A DNA stretch of 64,000 nucleotides from Niallia circulans NBRC 13626 (GTDB lineage: Bacteria; Bacillota; Bacilli; Bacillales; Cytobacillaceae). Under the pieces are notes generated by a model, which worked only from the letters and a program-made list of their open reading frames with translations, had not been told where the DNA came from and ran no database searches. This document shows, piece by piece, positions 38,823 through 48,594 of the stretch. The stretch spans positions 310,001 through 374,000 of the forward strand of contig NZ_BCVE01000002.1 in assembly GCF_001591585.1 (NCBI RefSeq), in the 5' to 3' direction. Positions within the stretch are counted from its first letter, which is position 1. Every line of letters begins with the position of its first letter. A program made the translations under genes and the position numbers.

Positions 38823-40184
38823 ATGAAAATTGCATTAAATGAAATGATGGAAACAATCAACATGGTACAGATGGAGAATCTTGATATTCGTACTGTGACA
38901 ATGGGAATCAGTCTTTATGATTGTGCTGATTCTGATTTTCAAAAATTAAATGATTCTGTATACAAAAAAATTACAACTTATGCAAGCAAATTGACAGAAG
39001 TGGCAAATGCGGTAGAAAAAGAATATGGAATTCCCATTATTAATAAGCGTATTTCCATCACTCCTATTGCAGAAATACTCGGAAATAGTACAGTAGAACA
39101 GGCCGTAATGCTTGCAAAAACCCTAGATAAAGCTGCAAAAGATTTAAATGTAGATTTTATTGGTGGATATTCTGCTCTTGTTCATAAAGGCATTTCTAAA
39201 GGAGATCAAACATTATTAGATGCTCTCCCAGAAGCACTTTCTGTGACGGACCGTGTTTGTGCTTCTGTATCTGTTGCTACCACAAGAACAGGAATTAATA
39301 TGGATGCTGTCAAACAAATGGGAGAAATCATCAAAAAAGCAGCAGAAAATACGAAAGACACAAATGGTTTAGCTTGTGCTAAGCTAGTTGTCTTCTGTAA
39401 TCCTGTGGAGGATAATCCCTTCATGGCAGGTGCTTTCCATGGAGCTGGTGAAGGAGAAGTCGTTATCAATGTAGGGGTTAGTGGTCCTGGAGTCGTTTTA
39501 AGTGCACTAAAAAAATACCCTGAAGCAGATTTAGGCGAAGTATCAGAAATCATCAAAAAAACAACCTTTAAAATTACTCGTGCTGGTGAATTAATAGGTC
39601 GTGTCGTTGCAGAACGATTAAACGTACCGTTCGGTATTATGGATCTATCCCTTGCTCCAACAAATGCTATTAACGATAGTGTTGCAGAGATATTAGAAGA
39701 AATCGGCTTAGAACGAGTTGGAACACATGGCACTATTGCTGCCCTTGCGTTAATGAATGATGCAGTAAAAAAAGGTGGTGCAATGGCAAGCAGCTATGTC
39801 GGCGGATTAAGTGGAGCCTTTATTCCCGTGAGCGAAGACAATGGTATGATTAAAGGAATTTTAGACAATAGCCTAACCCTGTCTAAATTAGAGGCGATGA
39901 CATGCGTCTGCTCTGTCGGTCTTGACATGATTGCTCTTACTGGAGATGCTACAGCTGCTACTTTATCTGCCATAATTGCCGATGAAGCAGCCATTGGGAT
40001 GATTAATAAAAAAACAACAGCTGTTCGTGTTATTCCTGTTCCAGGAAAAAAAGAAGGAGAAATCGTTGAATTCGGCGGATTATTAGGTCGTGCACCAGTT
40101 ATGGGTGTCAATCCATATAGCTCTGATAAACTAATTAATCGTGGTGGACGTATTCCATCTCCTCTACAAGCTTTAATTAATTAG
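38823..40184 (+). CDS. UPF0210 (DUF711) family protein
   Basis: This 453-residue soluble protein opens with [24 protein letters not shown], quoted in part, the family signature. Conserved [31 protein letters not shown] and [13 protein letters not shown] follow. The structure is known for a pneumococcal relative but the reaction is not. GAGGG precedes the ATG. Tight coupling to the ACT gene implies regulation by an amino acid. Confidence 0.92.
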   Translation: MKIALNEMMETINMVQMENLDIRTVTMGISLYDCADSDFQKLNDSVYKKITTYASKLTEVANAVEKEYGIPIINKRISITPIAEILGNSTVEQAVMLAKTLDKAAKDLNVDFIGGYSALVHKGISKGDQTLLDALPEALSVTDRVCASVSVATTRTGINMDAVKQMGEIIKKAAENTKDTNGLACAKLVVFCNPVEDNPFMAGAFHGAGEGEVVINVGVSGPGVVLSALKKYPEADLGEVSEIIKKTTFKITRAGELIGRVVAERLNVPFGIMDLSLAPTNAINDSVAEILEEIGLERVGTHGTIAALALMNDAVKKGGAMASSYVGGLSGAFIPVSEDNGMIKGILDNSLTLSKLEAMTCVCSVGLDMIALTGDATAATLSAIIADEAAIGMINKKTTAVRVIPVPGKKEGEIVEFGGLLGRAPVMGVNPYSSDKLINRGGRIPSPLQALIN

Positions 40185-40200
40185 TAATTATTATATACTG

Positions 40201-40243
40201 ACAAGAAGTATTCCTACTTCTTAAACAATAGGATACTTCTTGT
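40201..40243. terminator. hairpin between UPF0210 and ykvI
   Basis: ACAAGAAGTATTC pairs with GGATACTTCTTGT around a 17-base loop. It lies between convergent genes, with no strong T-run on either strand. Confidence 0.5.
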
Positions 40244-40254
40244 GCTGCTATTCA

Positions 40255-41286
40255 TCACTTTGGTATAGGCTTTATCCATAAGAATAGTAAGAAGACTAAA
40301 CTTATATATCCAAATATAGGATATAAAAAGGATAATAGCGTACCATATTGCACGTAACTAATTAGATAAGAAACTAAAATAATTCCTCCAATTATAACCA
40401 TGCTTGGTAAAGGAATAAAACTGCGCAGCTGCCTCTCTAACCCATAGATATTCCCAATAACAGAACTAAAAATTTCTCCATAAATGACTAAAATATATAC
40501 CCATGAAAGCTGCGGGGCTAAATTTTTCATAATAACAGCCATCGGAATGGAATACCGATAAATATCTGATAGCATAATAAGAGAAAAATGACTAGATATT
40601 AGTATAAGCATTAAAGCGATTCCTCCTAATATCCCTCCCCATTTAGCCACTTCTTCATCGCCAATTTCAGAAGCAGCAGGTACTAGAACCGCTATGGCCA
40701 AAGCTAAATTCAAAGCCGTATACGAAAATGGAGAACTTATCGTTTTCCATGAAATATTCTCCATCTGAAATATCTCATCAACAAATCCAGGCAAAGATAA
40801 AGAAAGTAGAAATAAAATAAAACTGAACGTGATCATAATGGGTACAACAAAAGTATTTACAGCAAACAATCCCTTTGTACCAACCCTCATAACAAGTAAG
40901 GAAAGAATAATAGTAAAGATGACACCAATGCTTTTATTCAGCCCAAGCTGCTCTTCAAATACAGCACCTGCTCCTGAGAACATCACTGCACAAACACCTA
41001 AAAGCATCAATAATAATAGAAAGTTAATCATGTTTCCAACAATGTTACCAAACAAGTAAATGGTAAATTCTTGATAGGAAGATGCCTTGATTTTGACAGA
41101 TATCCTCATTAATTTTGCTCCGAAATATGCAAAAATAATCCCGCTTAAAAGTATCCCTAAAAAACCGACAAATCCATATTGTGAAAAGAACACTACTATT
41201 TCTCTCCCTGTTGCAAAACCAGCACCAACAACTGTGCCTACATAAACTGCTGCAAGCTGAATTGCAGCACTCCATTTATTTTTCAC
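40255..41286 (-). CDS. ykvI: YkvI-family membrane transporter
   Basis: This 343-residue protein has about ten hydrophobic helices. LAAVYVGTVVGAGFATGREI near residues 11-30 is an APC/LeuT-type Gly-rich first helix. Length and location divergent from clpE match B. subtilis YkvI. The substrate is unknown, though the family is related to amino-acid/cation symporters. GTG start behind GGGAGGG. Confidence 0.88.
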   Translation of the reverse strand: MKNKWSAAIQLAAVYVGTVVGAGFATGREIVVFFSQYGFVGFLGILLSGIIFAYFGAKLMRISVKIKASSYQEFTIYLFGNIVGNMINFLLLLMLLGVCAVMFSGAGAVFEEQLGLNKSIGVIFTIILSLLVMRVGTKGLFAVNTFVVPIMITFSFILFLLSLSLPGFVDEIFQMENISWKTISSPFSYTALNLALAIAVLVPAASEIGDEEVAKWGGILGGIALMLILISSHFSLIMLSDIYRYSIPMAVIMKNLAPQLSWVYILVIYGEIFSSVIGNIYGLERQLRSFIPLPSMVIIGGIILVSYLISYVQYGTLLSFLYPIFGYISLVFLLFLWIKPIPK

Positions 41287-41466
41287 ATATTTCCCTCCCT
41301 ACATCAACTATATGTAGAAATGGACAAACAATGACGAGCATTTTAGCCTATTAAAAATTTATTTTATCCATGACGTTTAACCCTTTTAAAATAGGAAAAT
41401 TGGTATAGATACAAAGGAGGTTTAATCATACTAAAAATTTCCAAATTTTATTTTGAGGCAAAATAC

Positions 41467-41495
41467 TTGAAAGTCAAAAAAGGTCAAAGTATAAT
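41467..41495 (+). promoter_or_regulatory. sigma-A promoter of clpE with CtsR operator in the spacer
   Basis: TTGAAA (41467-41472), a 17-base spacer and TATAAT (41490-41495) form a near-consensus promoter. The CtsR operator AGTCAAA-AAA-GGTCAAA (41472-41488) occupies the spacer. Confidence 0.9.
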
Positions 41496-41508
41496 CATAA
41501 TTACAAAA

Positions 41509-41525
41509 GGTCAATATTAGTCAAA
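41509..41525 (+). promoter_or_regulatory. second CtsR operator upstream of clpE
   Basis: GGTCAAT-ATT-AGTCAAA is a second direct heptad repeat just before the clpE ribosome binding site. It matches the CtsR consensus in 12-13 of 14 heptad positions. Confidence 0.75.
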
Positions 41526-41546
41526 TTCAAAAGGAGGATATTTATA

Positions 41547-43703
41547 ATGAAATGTGAAATGTGCCAACAAAATAATGCAACAATCAGTTTACGATTTGTT
41601 TTAAACAATATGGAAACCACTATGAACCTTTGTCATGCATGTTATCAAAAAGAAAAGCAAAAAATGACAGCACAAAGCGGCCCAATGTTTTTCCAACCTT
41701 CCCCTTTTGATGAGTTATTTCAATCATTTAACCAATCAAATCCATTAGGGGGAGCTAGTGCTTCAAAGGAAGCTCCTTTTACTAACAATCATAGAAAAGC
41801 CGGTATTCTTGACAAACATGGGAAAAACTTAAATCAAATGGCGAATGCTGGTTTGATTGATCCCGTTATCGGCAGAGAAAATGAAATCGAACGAGTTATT
41901 GAAATTCTAAATCGGAGAAATAAAAACAATCCCGTGCTAATCGGTGAACCTGGTGTCGGAAAAACAGCAATAGCGGAAGGCTTAGCATTAAAAATTATAG
42001 AAGGTAATGTTCCAAAAAAATTACAAAATAAAGAAATTTATTTATTGGATGTTGCTTCCCTTGTATCGAATACTGGAATTCGTGGACAATTTGAAGAAAA
42101 AATGAAGCAAGTAATTCAAGAAGTCCAAGCTCGAAAGAATGTAATCGTCTTTATCGATGAAATTCATCAGTTAGTTGGTGCAGGCTCTGCAGAAGGCTCA
42201 ATGGATGCAGGTAATATTCTAAAACCAGCACTGGCTCGTGGCGAATTGCATATCATTGGGGCAACTACCTTAAAAGAATACCGTCAAATCGAAAAAGATG
42301 CTGCTTTAGAGCGAAGATTCCAGCCGGTACAGGTAAGTGAACCATCTGTTGAGGCTACTCTTTCCATCTTAAATGGTATAAAGGATAAGTATGAAAAGTT
42401 CCATGAAGTTACTTATACTGAGGATGCAATTAAAGCATGTGCAGAGCTCTCTCACCGTTACATCCAAGATCGCTTTTTACCAGATAAAGCAATTGATTTA
42501 ATGGATGAAGCTGGTTCTAAAATGAATCTTTCTTCTACTTATCAAAACACAGAAGAAATTGAAAATCGTCTTACTATGATAGCAAAAGAAAAGGAACAAG
42601 CATTAAAAGAAGAAAATTACGAAAAAGCAGCTGAATTACGTAAAGAAGAGCAACAGCTTGAAAAAGCTATAAACGAACCAAATATCGAAGAAAAACCGAT
42701 TGTCGATGTGGCTCTTATTCAACAACTTATCGAAAAGAAAACAGGTATTCCTGTTGGAAAACTACAAGAAGATGAACAACAAAAAATGAAGTTTTTAAGT
42801 GAACGATTAGCTGTAAAGGTGATTGGCCAGGACGAGGCAGTTCGAAAAGTGGCTAAAGCTATTAAGCGTAGTAGAGCGGGACTAAAATCGAAAACAAGAC
42901 CAATTGGAAGCTTCCTATTTGTCGGTCCAACCGGGGTCGGAAAAACGGAACTTACCAAAACACTTGCAGAAGAATTATTTGGCACTAAAGACAGCATGAT
43001 TCGATTAGACATGAGTGAATATATGGAGAAACATAGTATTAGTAAAATAATTGGTTCTCCTCCAGGCTATGTCGGTCATGAAGAAGCAGGACAATTAACG
43101 GAAAAAGTAAGAAGAAATCCATATAGCATTATCCTGCTAGATGAAATCGAAAAAGCACATCCTGATATCCAATCTATCTTCCTGCAAATTTTAGAAGATG
43201 GACGTTTAACAGATAGTCAAGGACGTACGGTAAGCTTCAAAGATTCTGTTATTATCATGACAAGTAATGCTAGTGTTGGTCATAAGCATAAAGTGGTTGG
43301 CTTTGGAAATAATGATGCCATTGAAGAAAGTAATTTATTACAAACATTAGGAAACTTCTTTAAACCAGAATTCCTTAACCGCTTTGATGCGATTATTGAA
43401 TTTAAAACACTTGAAAAAGAACACTTACTTCGCATTACTGATTTATTGATAGAAGAACTTGCACAAAACTTGCAAGAACAGAATATTACGTTACATGTGG
43501 AGGACGCTGCAAAAGAAAAAATTGTGGAACTCGGTACCCATCCAAGCTTCGGAGCTCGTCCTTTAAGAAGGGTGATTCAAGAACATTTAGAAGATCAACT
43601 GGCAGATGTTATTCTTGATGATTCATCTGTAACAGAATTAACAGCTGTTCTAGAGGATGACCAAATTAAAATAAAACCAGTTCTCTCTAAAACATTATCA
43701 TAA
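41547..43703 (+). CDS. clpE: ClpE, AAA+ unfoldase of the Clp protease system
   Basis: ClpE is a heat-induced Hsp100 ATPase that works with ClpP and helps reset the CtsR regulon. The 718 residues have an N-terminal zinc finger (Cys3, Cys6, Cys29, Cys32), a first AAA domain with Walker [10 protein letters not shown] (133-141), a UVR-like coiled coil near 340-380, and a second AAA domain with GPTGVGKTE and Clp C-terminal domain. There is no ClpN domain, as expected for ClpE. Two CtsR operators flank its promoter. Divergent from ykvI as in B. subtilis. Confidence 0.96.
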   Translation: MKCEMCQQNNATISLRFVLNNMETTMNLCHACYQKEKQKMTAQSGPMFFQPSPFDELFQSFNQSNPLGGASASKEAPFTNNHRKAGILDKHGKNLNQMANAGLIDPVIGRENEIERVIEILNRRNKNNPVLIGEPGVGKTAIAEGLALKIIEGNVPKKLQNKEIYLLDVASLVSNTGIRGQFEEKMKQVIQEVQARKNVIVFIDEIHQLVGAGSAEGSMDAGNILKPALARGELHIIGATTLKEYRQIEKDAALERRFQPVQVSEPSVEATLSILNGIKDKYEKFHEVTYTEDAIKACAELSHRYIQDRFLPDKAIDLMDEAGSKMNLSSTYQNTEEIENRLTMIAKEKEQALKEENYEKAAELRKEEQQLEKAINEPNIEEKPIVDVALIQQLIEKKTGIPVGKLQEDEQQKMKFLSERLAVKVIGQDEAVRKVAKAIKRSRAGLKSKTRPIGSFLFVGPTGVGKTELTKTLAEELFGTKDSMIRLDMSEYMEKHSISKIIGSPPGYVGHEEAGQLTEKVRRNPYSIILLDEIEKAHPDIQSIFLQILEDGRLTDSQGRTVSFKDSVIIMTSNASVGHKHKVVGFGNNDAIEESNLLQTLGNFFKPEFLNRFDAIIEFKTLEKEHLLRITDLLIEELAQNLQEQNITLHVEDAAKEKIVELGTHPSFGARPLRRVIQEHLEDQLADVILDDSSVTELTAVLEDDQIKIKPVLSKTLS

Positions 43704-43713
43704 ATAAATAACT

Positions 43714-43748
43714 AAAACCGTGGGAGGAATTATTCCCACGGTTTTTTA
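43714..43748 (+). terminator. terminator of clpE
   Basis: AAAACCGTGGGA (43714-43725) pairs with TCCCACGGTTTT (43733-43744), followed by TTAATTTT. Confidence 0.9.
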
Positions 43749-43751
43749 ATT

Positions 43752-45446
43752 TTATAGATTACGGTCATCTACTGAATTTAACCATTCATCGATTTCCCCT
43801 ACTACAGATTCCACACAGCCTTCTTCAAAAGGAGAAATTAAATTAGCTGCTTTGACTAATTCTGTAAATGGCATACTGCCTCCCAAGCCGCAAAGCTTTA
43901 CATAATCTTCCCAAGCTTCTTCTTTATTCTCTCTTGAACGTTTCCAAAATTGGAAGGCACATATTTGTGCTAATGTATAATCAATATAATAGAATGGGGA
44001 ATTATAAATATGTCCTTGTTTTTGCCAGAAACCGCCATTTTCCAAATATTCATTTCCATCATAATCAAGATGAGGACTATATTTTCTTTCTATATTTCTC
44101 CATGCTTGCTTCCTTTCTGATGGAGTAGCCGTTGGGTTTTCGTAAACCCAATGCTGAAATTCATCAACTGATACTCCATACGGAAGGAATAGCAGAGCAG
44201 AACTTAAATGAGAAAACTTATATTTTTCTACATCTTCTTTAAAGAATAAATCCATCCATGGCCATGTGAAGAACTCCATACTCATGGAATGAATTTCTGC
44301 TGCTTCATATGTTGGCCAATAGTATTCTGGGATAGCAAAGCCGCCGCTAGAATACACTTGAAATGCATGACCTGCTTCATGGGTTAAGACATCAATATCG
44401 CCTGAAGTGCCATTAAAGTTTGAGAAAATAAATGGTGCTTTATAATTTTCGATAAAAGTACAATAGCCACCACCGGCTTTTCCCTTTTTAGCGACCAAAT
44501 CCATTAATTCTGTTTCTCTCATATAAGAGAAGAAATCGCCTGTTTCTTTTGATAATTCATTATACATCTTTTGCCCATTTTCAACGATCCATTCTGGATC
44601 GCCTTTAGGAGCTGCATTTCCAGTTACAAATTCGAATGGTTCATCATAAAACTTTAAGGAGTCAACTCCTATTCTTTCTCTTTGTCTTTCTTTTAATTTA
44701 GTTGCTAGTGGGACGATATAGTCTTCTACTTGTTTTCTAAAGGCCGCAACCATATCTGCATTATAATCTGTGCGGTACATACGATAATAACCTAATTCGA
44801 CGAAGTTTTTATAGCCTAGCTTATTAGCAATTTCTGTACGAACCTTTACCATATCATCGTATATTCTATCTAACTGCTCTTCATGTTCACGGAAAAAAGC
44901 GAACCGAGCTTCACTTGCTGCCTTTCTTGTTTCGCGATTTTTTGATTCTGTAAATGGCTGTAATTGTGCCAGTGTTCTTTCTTCCCCTTCAAACAAAATC
45001 TTGGCTGAGGCAACAAGCTTAGTATATTCAGTAGAAAGTTTATTTTCTTGCTGAAGTAATTCAACGATATCCTCTGAGAATACCTTTAATTGTGCCTCTG
45101 CTAATGCAAATAATTGCTTGCCCCATTTTTCCTCTAATTGTGGTTTAAATTTTGATTGAACAAGCGCTTGATAATACTTTGTAATAAGCCCTTCTACCTT
45201 TGGTGATATCTCATCGATATAATCTTGTTCTTGCTGGTAAAACTCATCATTTGTATCAACAGAATGGCGAATATAGCACAAATTAAACATAGTGGAAATG
45301 TCATTTCTAAGCTCATTTATTTTTTCCATTGCTGCCATTTGTTGGTCTAAATGCTCTGCCTTATTAAACTCTATTAATAATTCGTCCATTTTAATCGTAA
45401 ATTCATTTATATCGGGTCTTTTGTATGTAAATTCCGAAAACTTCAT
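43752..45446 (-). CDS. M3-family oligoendopeptidase (PepF-like)
   Basis: This 564-residue zinc metallopeptidase carries HEAGHAF (HExxH) in the second half and the downstream Glu of the M3 site in TYEAAEIHSMSMEFF. Peptidases of this family hydrolyse short peptides in the cytoplasm; there is no signal sequence. ATG 45446 is used because GGAGGG lies about 10 bases upstream and the product then begins MKFSEFTYKRPD, the usual N-terminus of this family. Confidence 0.9.
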   Translation of the reverse strand: MKFSEFTYKRPDINEFTIKMDELLIEFNKAEHLDQQMAAMEKINELRNDISTMFNLCYIRHSVDTNDEFYQQEQDYIDEISPKVEGLITKYYQALVQSKFKPQLEEKWGKQLFALAEAQLKVFSEDIVELLQQENKLSTEYTKLVASAKILFEGEERTLAQLQPFTESKNRETRKAASEARFAFFREHEEQLDRIYDDMVKVRTEIANKLGYKNFVELGYYRMYRTDYNADMVAAFRKQVEDYIVPLATKLKERQRERIGVDSLKFYDEPFEFVTGNAAPKGDPEWIVENGQKMYNELSKETGDFFSYMRETELMDLVAKKGKAGGGYCTFIENYKAPFIFSNFNGTSGDIDVLTHEAGHAFQVYSSGGFAIPEYYWPTYEAAEIHSMSMEFFTWPWMDLFFKEDVEKYKFSHLSSALLFLPYGVSVDEFQHWVYENPTATPSERKQAWRNIERKYSPHLDYDGNEYLENGGFWQKQGHIYNSPFYYIDYTLAQICAFQFWKRSRENKEEAWEDYVKLCGLGGSMPFTELVKAANLISPFEEGCVESVVGEIDEWLNSVDDRNL

Positions 45447-45511
45447 TTTTTTATATCCCTCCATTTTTAACTAGCTTCTCTAATTATACATGAAAACTAG
45501 GAAGACCAATA

Positions 45512-45580
45512 CAAAAAAGCGAATATTCATAATGGAAGATTTAATTCCTAACAAAATAAATCTTCCATCTGAAATACTCG
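45512..45580 (-). terminator. long hairpin terminator of mhqR
   Basis: GCGAATATTC and ATGGAAGATTT (45518-45541) pair with AAATCTTCCAT and AATACTCGC (about 45557-45580) around a central loop. On the minus strand T6 follows. Confidence 0.8.
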
Positions 45581-45601
45581 CTTATTATAAGTTACTTTGT
45601 C

Positions 45602-46042
45602 TTATTTATCTCTAACAGATAATCCAAGTCTTTTTATTAATTCAATTGCGGTATCTTTTTCTTCTGTTGTCAATTCAGACATGATTTCATGAATTCTTTG
45701 CTCATGATTTGGGAAAATATTTTCTATTAATTCCTTACCATTATTAGTAATTTGAGCAAATGTAACTCGTCTATCAGTTGGACAAGCAACCCTTACTAAA
45801 TATCCTTTTTCCTCTAATTTATCTACCACATACGTGATACTTCCACTTGCTAATAAAATCTTTCCCCCAATTTGCTGCAGCGGCTGATCGCCTTTATGAT
45901 ACAGCAATTCCAGCACTGCAAACTCTGTCGGATTCAAGCCGTTTGCCGTGATTGCCTTATTCACATTTTCATTTATTGCCCGATAAGCACGTGACAATAC
46001 AATATATAACTTTAATGATTGATCGATATCTTTTTTTGCCAT
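45602..46042 (-). CDS. mhqR: MarR-family regulator, MhqR-like
   Basis: The 146-residue winged-helix repressor contains GLNPTEFAVLELLYHKGDQPLQQIGGKIL (quoted in part) and the recognition helix LLASGSITYVVDKLEEKG. It closely resembles B. subtilis MhqR (YkvE), which senses quinones and electrophiles. The only cysteine is in VRVACPTDRR. It is divergent from the kinD-like gene, as ykvE is next to ykvD in B. subtilis. None of MhqR's known targets is in this window. Confidence 0.78.
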   Translation of the reverse strand: MAKKDIDQSLKLYIVLSRAYRAINENVNKAITANGLNPTEFAVLELLYHKGDQPLQQIGGKILLASGSITYVVDKLEEKGYLVRVACPTDRRVTFAQITNNGKELIENIFPNHEQRIHEIMSELTTEEKDTAIELIKRLGLSVRDK

Positions 46043-46215
46043 TTATAAACTTCCCTTATTAGTATATAATTCACTATCTCGAATTCAGATAAATTATATT
46101 ATTCCCTAAGGATTTTGTCAATTTCCCGATGAAATCTACCCCCTTCATTGAGCTTTCTCTATTTCATGTTATAATTATATCTATATATTGGAATTACCCT
46201 ATGGAGAATCTATTG

Positions 46216-47706
46216 ATGAAAATAAACACACACAAAAGGCTTTTATATTTTGCAATTGTCGTTATTCCGATCATTATTACAGCTATTCTATTCTTTTATT
46301 ACCAAGTAAATAGAGAAGAAGCAAAAAATAAGGCTCATGCAGAATGGGTAGCCTCTATTCACCAACGACAATGGGACTCTTATATAAACAAAATCGTCTC
46401 TTCTTTAAATATTCTAAGTCTCTCTATTCAAACTAATACCGATTCAGCAGAAGAAATTAATAACCTATTAAAAAAAGTGTTTACGAATGAGCATATTTAT
46501 GGTGGTTTATTCCTGCTTGATAGTTCAGGTAAAACAATTGCTGGTGTTAACGATACGTATGATTCGATCGATATCTCTGAAGAGGATTATATAATGGAAG
46601 CTATTCATTCAAAGGACTTAGTAATTTCTAATAGAGAAGAAGTATTAAGTAACGGTCAGAAAGTAATCGGTATTGCCATGCCCATTATAAGTGACCATAA
46701 TCAATTAAACTCCATTATAACTGCTTATCTCCGTGTCGATTACTTAATAAATATCACGAAAATGCTATCATCAGAGGAAAATATCGCCATTATGAATGAG
46801 CAAAAAGAACGCATTCTTTATATAAATGATGGTGCATCGATCAATAAAAAAGAAGTTATAAGCATGCCAATTGATCGTCTGCCCTGGACCATCATTGTGG
46901 AATTAGAAAAACCACATATTTGGAACATCGTAAAATCGAAAATATGGCTCCTTCTTTTTTTTATGGTGATTTTCCATTTCGTTTATATGCTTTTAATTCT
47001 TTACTATCATCGTAAAATAAGAGAAGAAGAAGCAAAGCAAAACGAAATTCAAAAATTAGAACTTGTCGGCAATTTAGCTGCTAGTTCTGCACATGAAATT
47101 AGGAATCCTCTAACCGGAATCAAAGGTCTCATTCAATTATTAAGTGAGAAATATCACGATCAGCAAGACCAGCTTTATTTTTCTATTATCCAAAAAGAAA
47201 TTGTACGAATAAATGAAATCGTAAGTCAATTCCTTATCTTAGGAAAGCCAACTGCACAAAATAAGCAAAAAATAAATTTAAAATTAATCATCGCAGAACT
47301 TAATCCGCTTATCGTTTCGGAAGCAAATTTATTTAATGTAAAATATACAGAAAAGATATCTGACCAAGACATTTATATTCTCGGGATCGCCGACCAAATG
47401 AAACAAGTATTACTTAATTTAACCAAAAACGCTCTTGAAGCGATGGAAAATGGCGGGCAGTTAGAACTTTCCATACGTTCCGTTAAGTCAAACGTAATCA
47501 TTACAATCACCGATAATGGCATTGGCATGTCCAATCAACAGTTAAAGAAAATATTTGAGCCATTTAATACTTCGAAGGAAACAGGGACTGGTTTGGGGCT
47601 CGTTGTATGTAAAAGAATCGTTGAATCATTCGATGGTGAAATCCATATATCCAGTAGGGAAAAGAAAGGCACGAAGGTAAATATAATCTTACCTATTATG
47701 AAATAA
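46216..47706 (+). CDS. kinD: membrane sensor histidine kinase, KinD-like
   Basis: This 496-residue kinase has TM1 at about 9-29, an extracytoplasmic dCACHE-like domain, TM2 at about 243-264, a HisKA domain with SSAHEIRNPL (His293), and a HATPase domain (NLTKNALEAME, DNGIGM, TGTGLGL). In B. subtilis KinD feeds the Spo0A phosphorelay and responds to small molecules and matrix. ATG 46216 is used because GGAG lies 9 bases upstream. No response regulator is adjacent, typical for phosphorelay kinases. Divergent from mhqR. Confidence 0.85.
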   Translation: MKINTHKRLLYFAIVVIPIIITAILFFYYQVNREEAKNKAHAEWVASIHQRQWDSYINKIVSSLNILSLSIQTNTDSAEEINNLLKKVFTNEHIYGGLFLLDSSGKTIAGVNDTYDSIDISEEDYIMEAIHSKDLVISNREEVLSNGQKVIGIAMPIISDHNQLNSIITAYLRVDYLINITKMLSSEENIAIMNEQKERILYINDGASINKKEVISMPIDRLPWTIIVELEKPHIWNIVKSKIWLLLFFMVIFHFVYMLLILYYHRKIREEEAKQNEIQKLELVGNLAASSAHEIRNPLTGIKGLIQLLSEKYHDQQDQLYFSIIQKEIVRINEIVSQFLILGKPTAQNKQKINLKLIIAELNPLIVSEANLFNVKYTEKISDQDIYILGIADQMKQVLLNLTKNALEAMENGGQLELSIRSVKSNVIITITDNGIGMSNQQLKKIFEPFNTSKETGTGLGLVVCKRIVESFDGEIHISSREKKGTKVNIILPIMK

Positions 47707-47719
47707 TTATTTATCTATT

Positions 47720-47808
47720 CGCTTCTTGCATCATTAATGCTGTTCATCTTCTATTATTCTTCTTAAAAGAAGGATAGTAGCTATTGAACAAAAGAAGCGT
47801 TTTTTATT
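47720..47808 (+). terminator. long hairpin terminator of kinD
   Basis: CGCTTCTT (47720-47727) pairs with AAGAAGCG (47792-47799), with inner CTATTATTCTTC/GAAGGATAGTAG, followed by T7. Confidence 0.85.
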
Positions 47809-47934
47809 TTGTCAAAATATTGGTGGATAATAGGATAAGTAGTTTAAGGGAGGTCACATCTTTCTTTAAAGAAGGGCATTGATTTGGATGAAATATCATT
47901 AAGGTAATCACTGCCATTACCCTTCGCCATTTAG

Positions 47935-48204
47935 TTATCTATATACAACCTCGGAATAATTTTTCCGTTTATATCGGTTAGCATTGGACCAAAAAATTCG
48001 CGTGTTTTTATATTGTCGTTTTATTTGTTTTCTTTTCTCACTTTCATAGCGAAAGACAAGCTGATATTCATAGATTAATTTATCGAGTTCTTGACTCAAT
48101 CTAATGGTCTCCTCATCAATTGTTCCACGCTCTTTCGCTGTTTTAATCATTACCTCCCTTTTATCTTGAATTTCAAATAATAATTCTGTTTTCCTACAAT
48201 ACAC
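47935..48204 (-). CDS. spo0E: Spo0E-family aspartyl-phosphate phosphatase
   Basis: Spo0E removes phosphate from Spo0A-P and so delays sporulation. The 89-residue helical hairpin carries SQELDKLIYEYQ (37-48), the SQELD family signature, after KREVMIKTAKERG. GTG start 7 bases after AGGAGG. The C-terminal 35 residues are strongly basic and longer than in the smallest paralogs. It lies between mtnE and the kinD/clpE group, comparable to spo0E near mtnE in B. subtilis. Minus-strand 0A-box-like TGTCGAA is at 48372-48378, upstream. Confidence 0.88.
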   Translation of the reverse strand: MYCRKTELLFEIQDKREVMIKTAKERGTIDEETIRLSQELDKLIYEYQLVFRYESEKRKQIKRQYKNTRIFWSNANRYKRKNYSEVVYR

Positions 48205-48594
48205 CTTACTTCCTCCTAATCAAATTCCTTACTTACAAACAATGCATTAATTGTTTACTTGATGAATTATTACAATAAAACAAATAAAAGTAAATAGATT
48301 CGCAATATTAGACATTTTTCTAAGTCAAAATAGGCATTTAGACTTATTTTCTCTTGATTACACTTCTTTTTTTCGACAAAAATACTGCTGAAAAGAGTCG
48401 AAAACAACTTACAACAACAGAAAGCGCTTTCTTTCTAGTCGCTTTCACCTATCAGCAAACATCTTAGTATGAAGGATCATCAGCACTTCTGGAAATTAGT
48501 CTATTAAGAGCAAAAGGCAAAGAATCATACGAAATTGTTATTTCCCATGATTCTTTGCCTTTTTTCGACTGAATTCTTATCTATTATCGAGGAA
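48205..48594. promoter_or_regulatory. 390-base region between spo0E and mtnE
   Basis: Features seen: a 0A-box-like TGTCGAA on the minus strand (48372-48378), AGTCGAA on the plus strand (48396-48402), a cre-like palindrome GAAAGCGCTTTC (48420-48431), and the mtnE terminator (48512-48568). All lie upstream of spo0E. Confidence 0.4.
48512..48568 (-). terminator. terminator of mtnE
   Basis: AAAAGGCAAAGAATCAT (48512-48528) pairs perfectly with ATGATTCTTTGCCTTTT (48547-48563), a 17-bp stem. Confidence 0.9.

Noticed and set aside
41400-41520. AAGGAGG RBS followed by an ATA-started frame upstream of clpE
   Set aside because: The frame lacks a standard start and overlaps the CtsR operator and promoter; probably chance.
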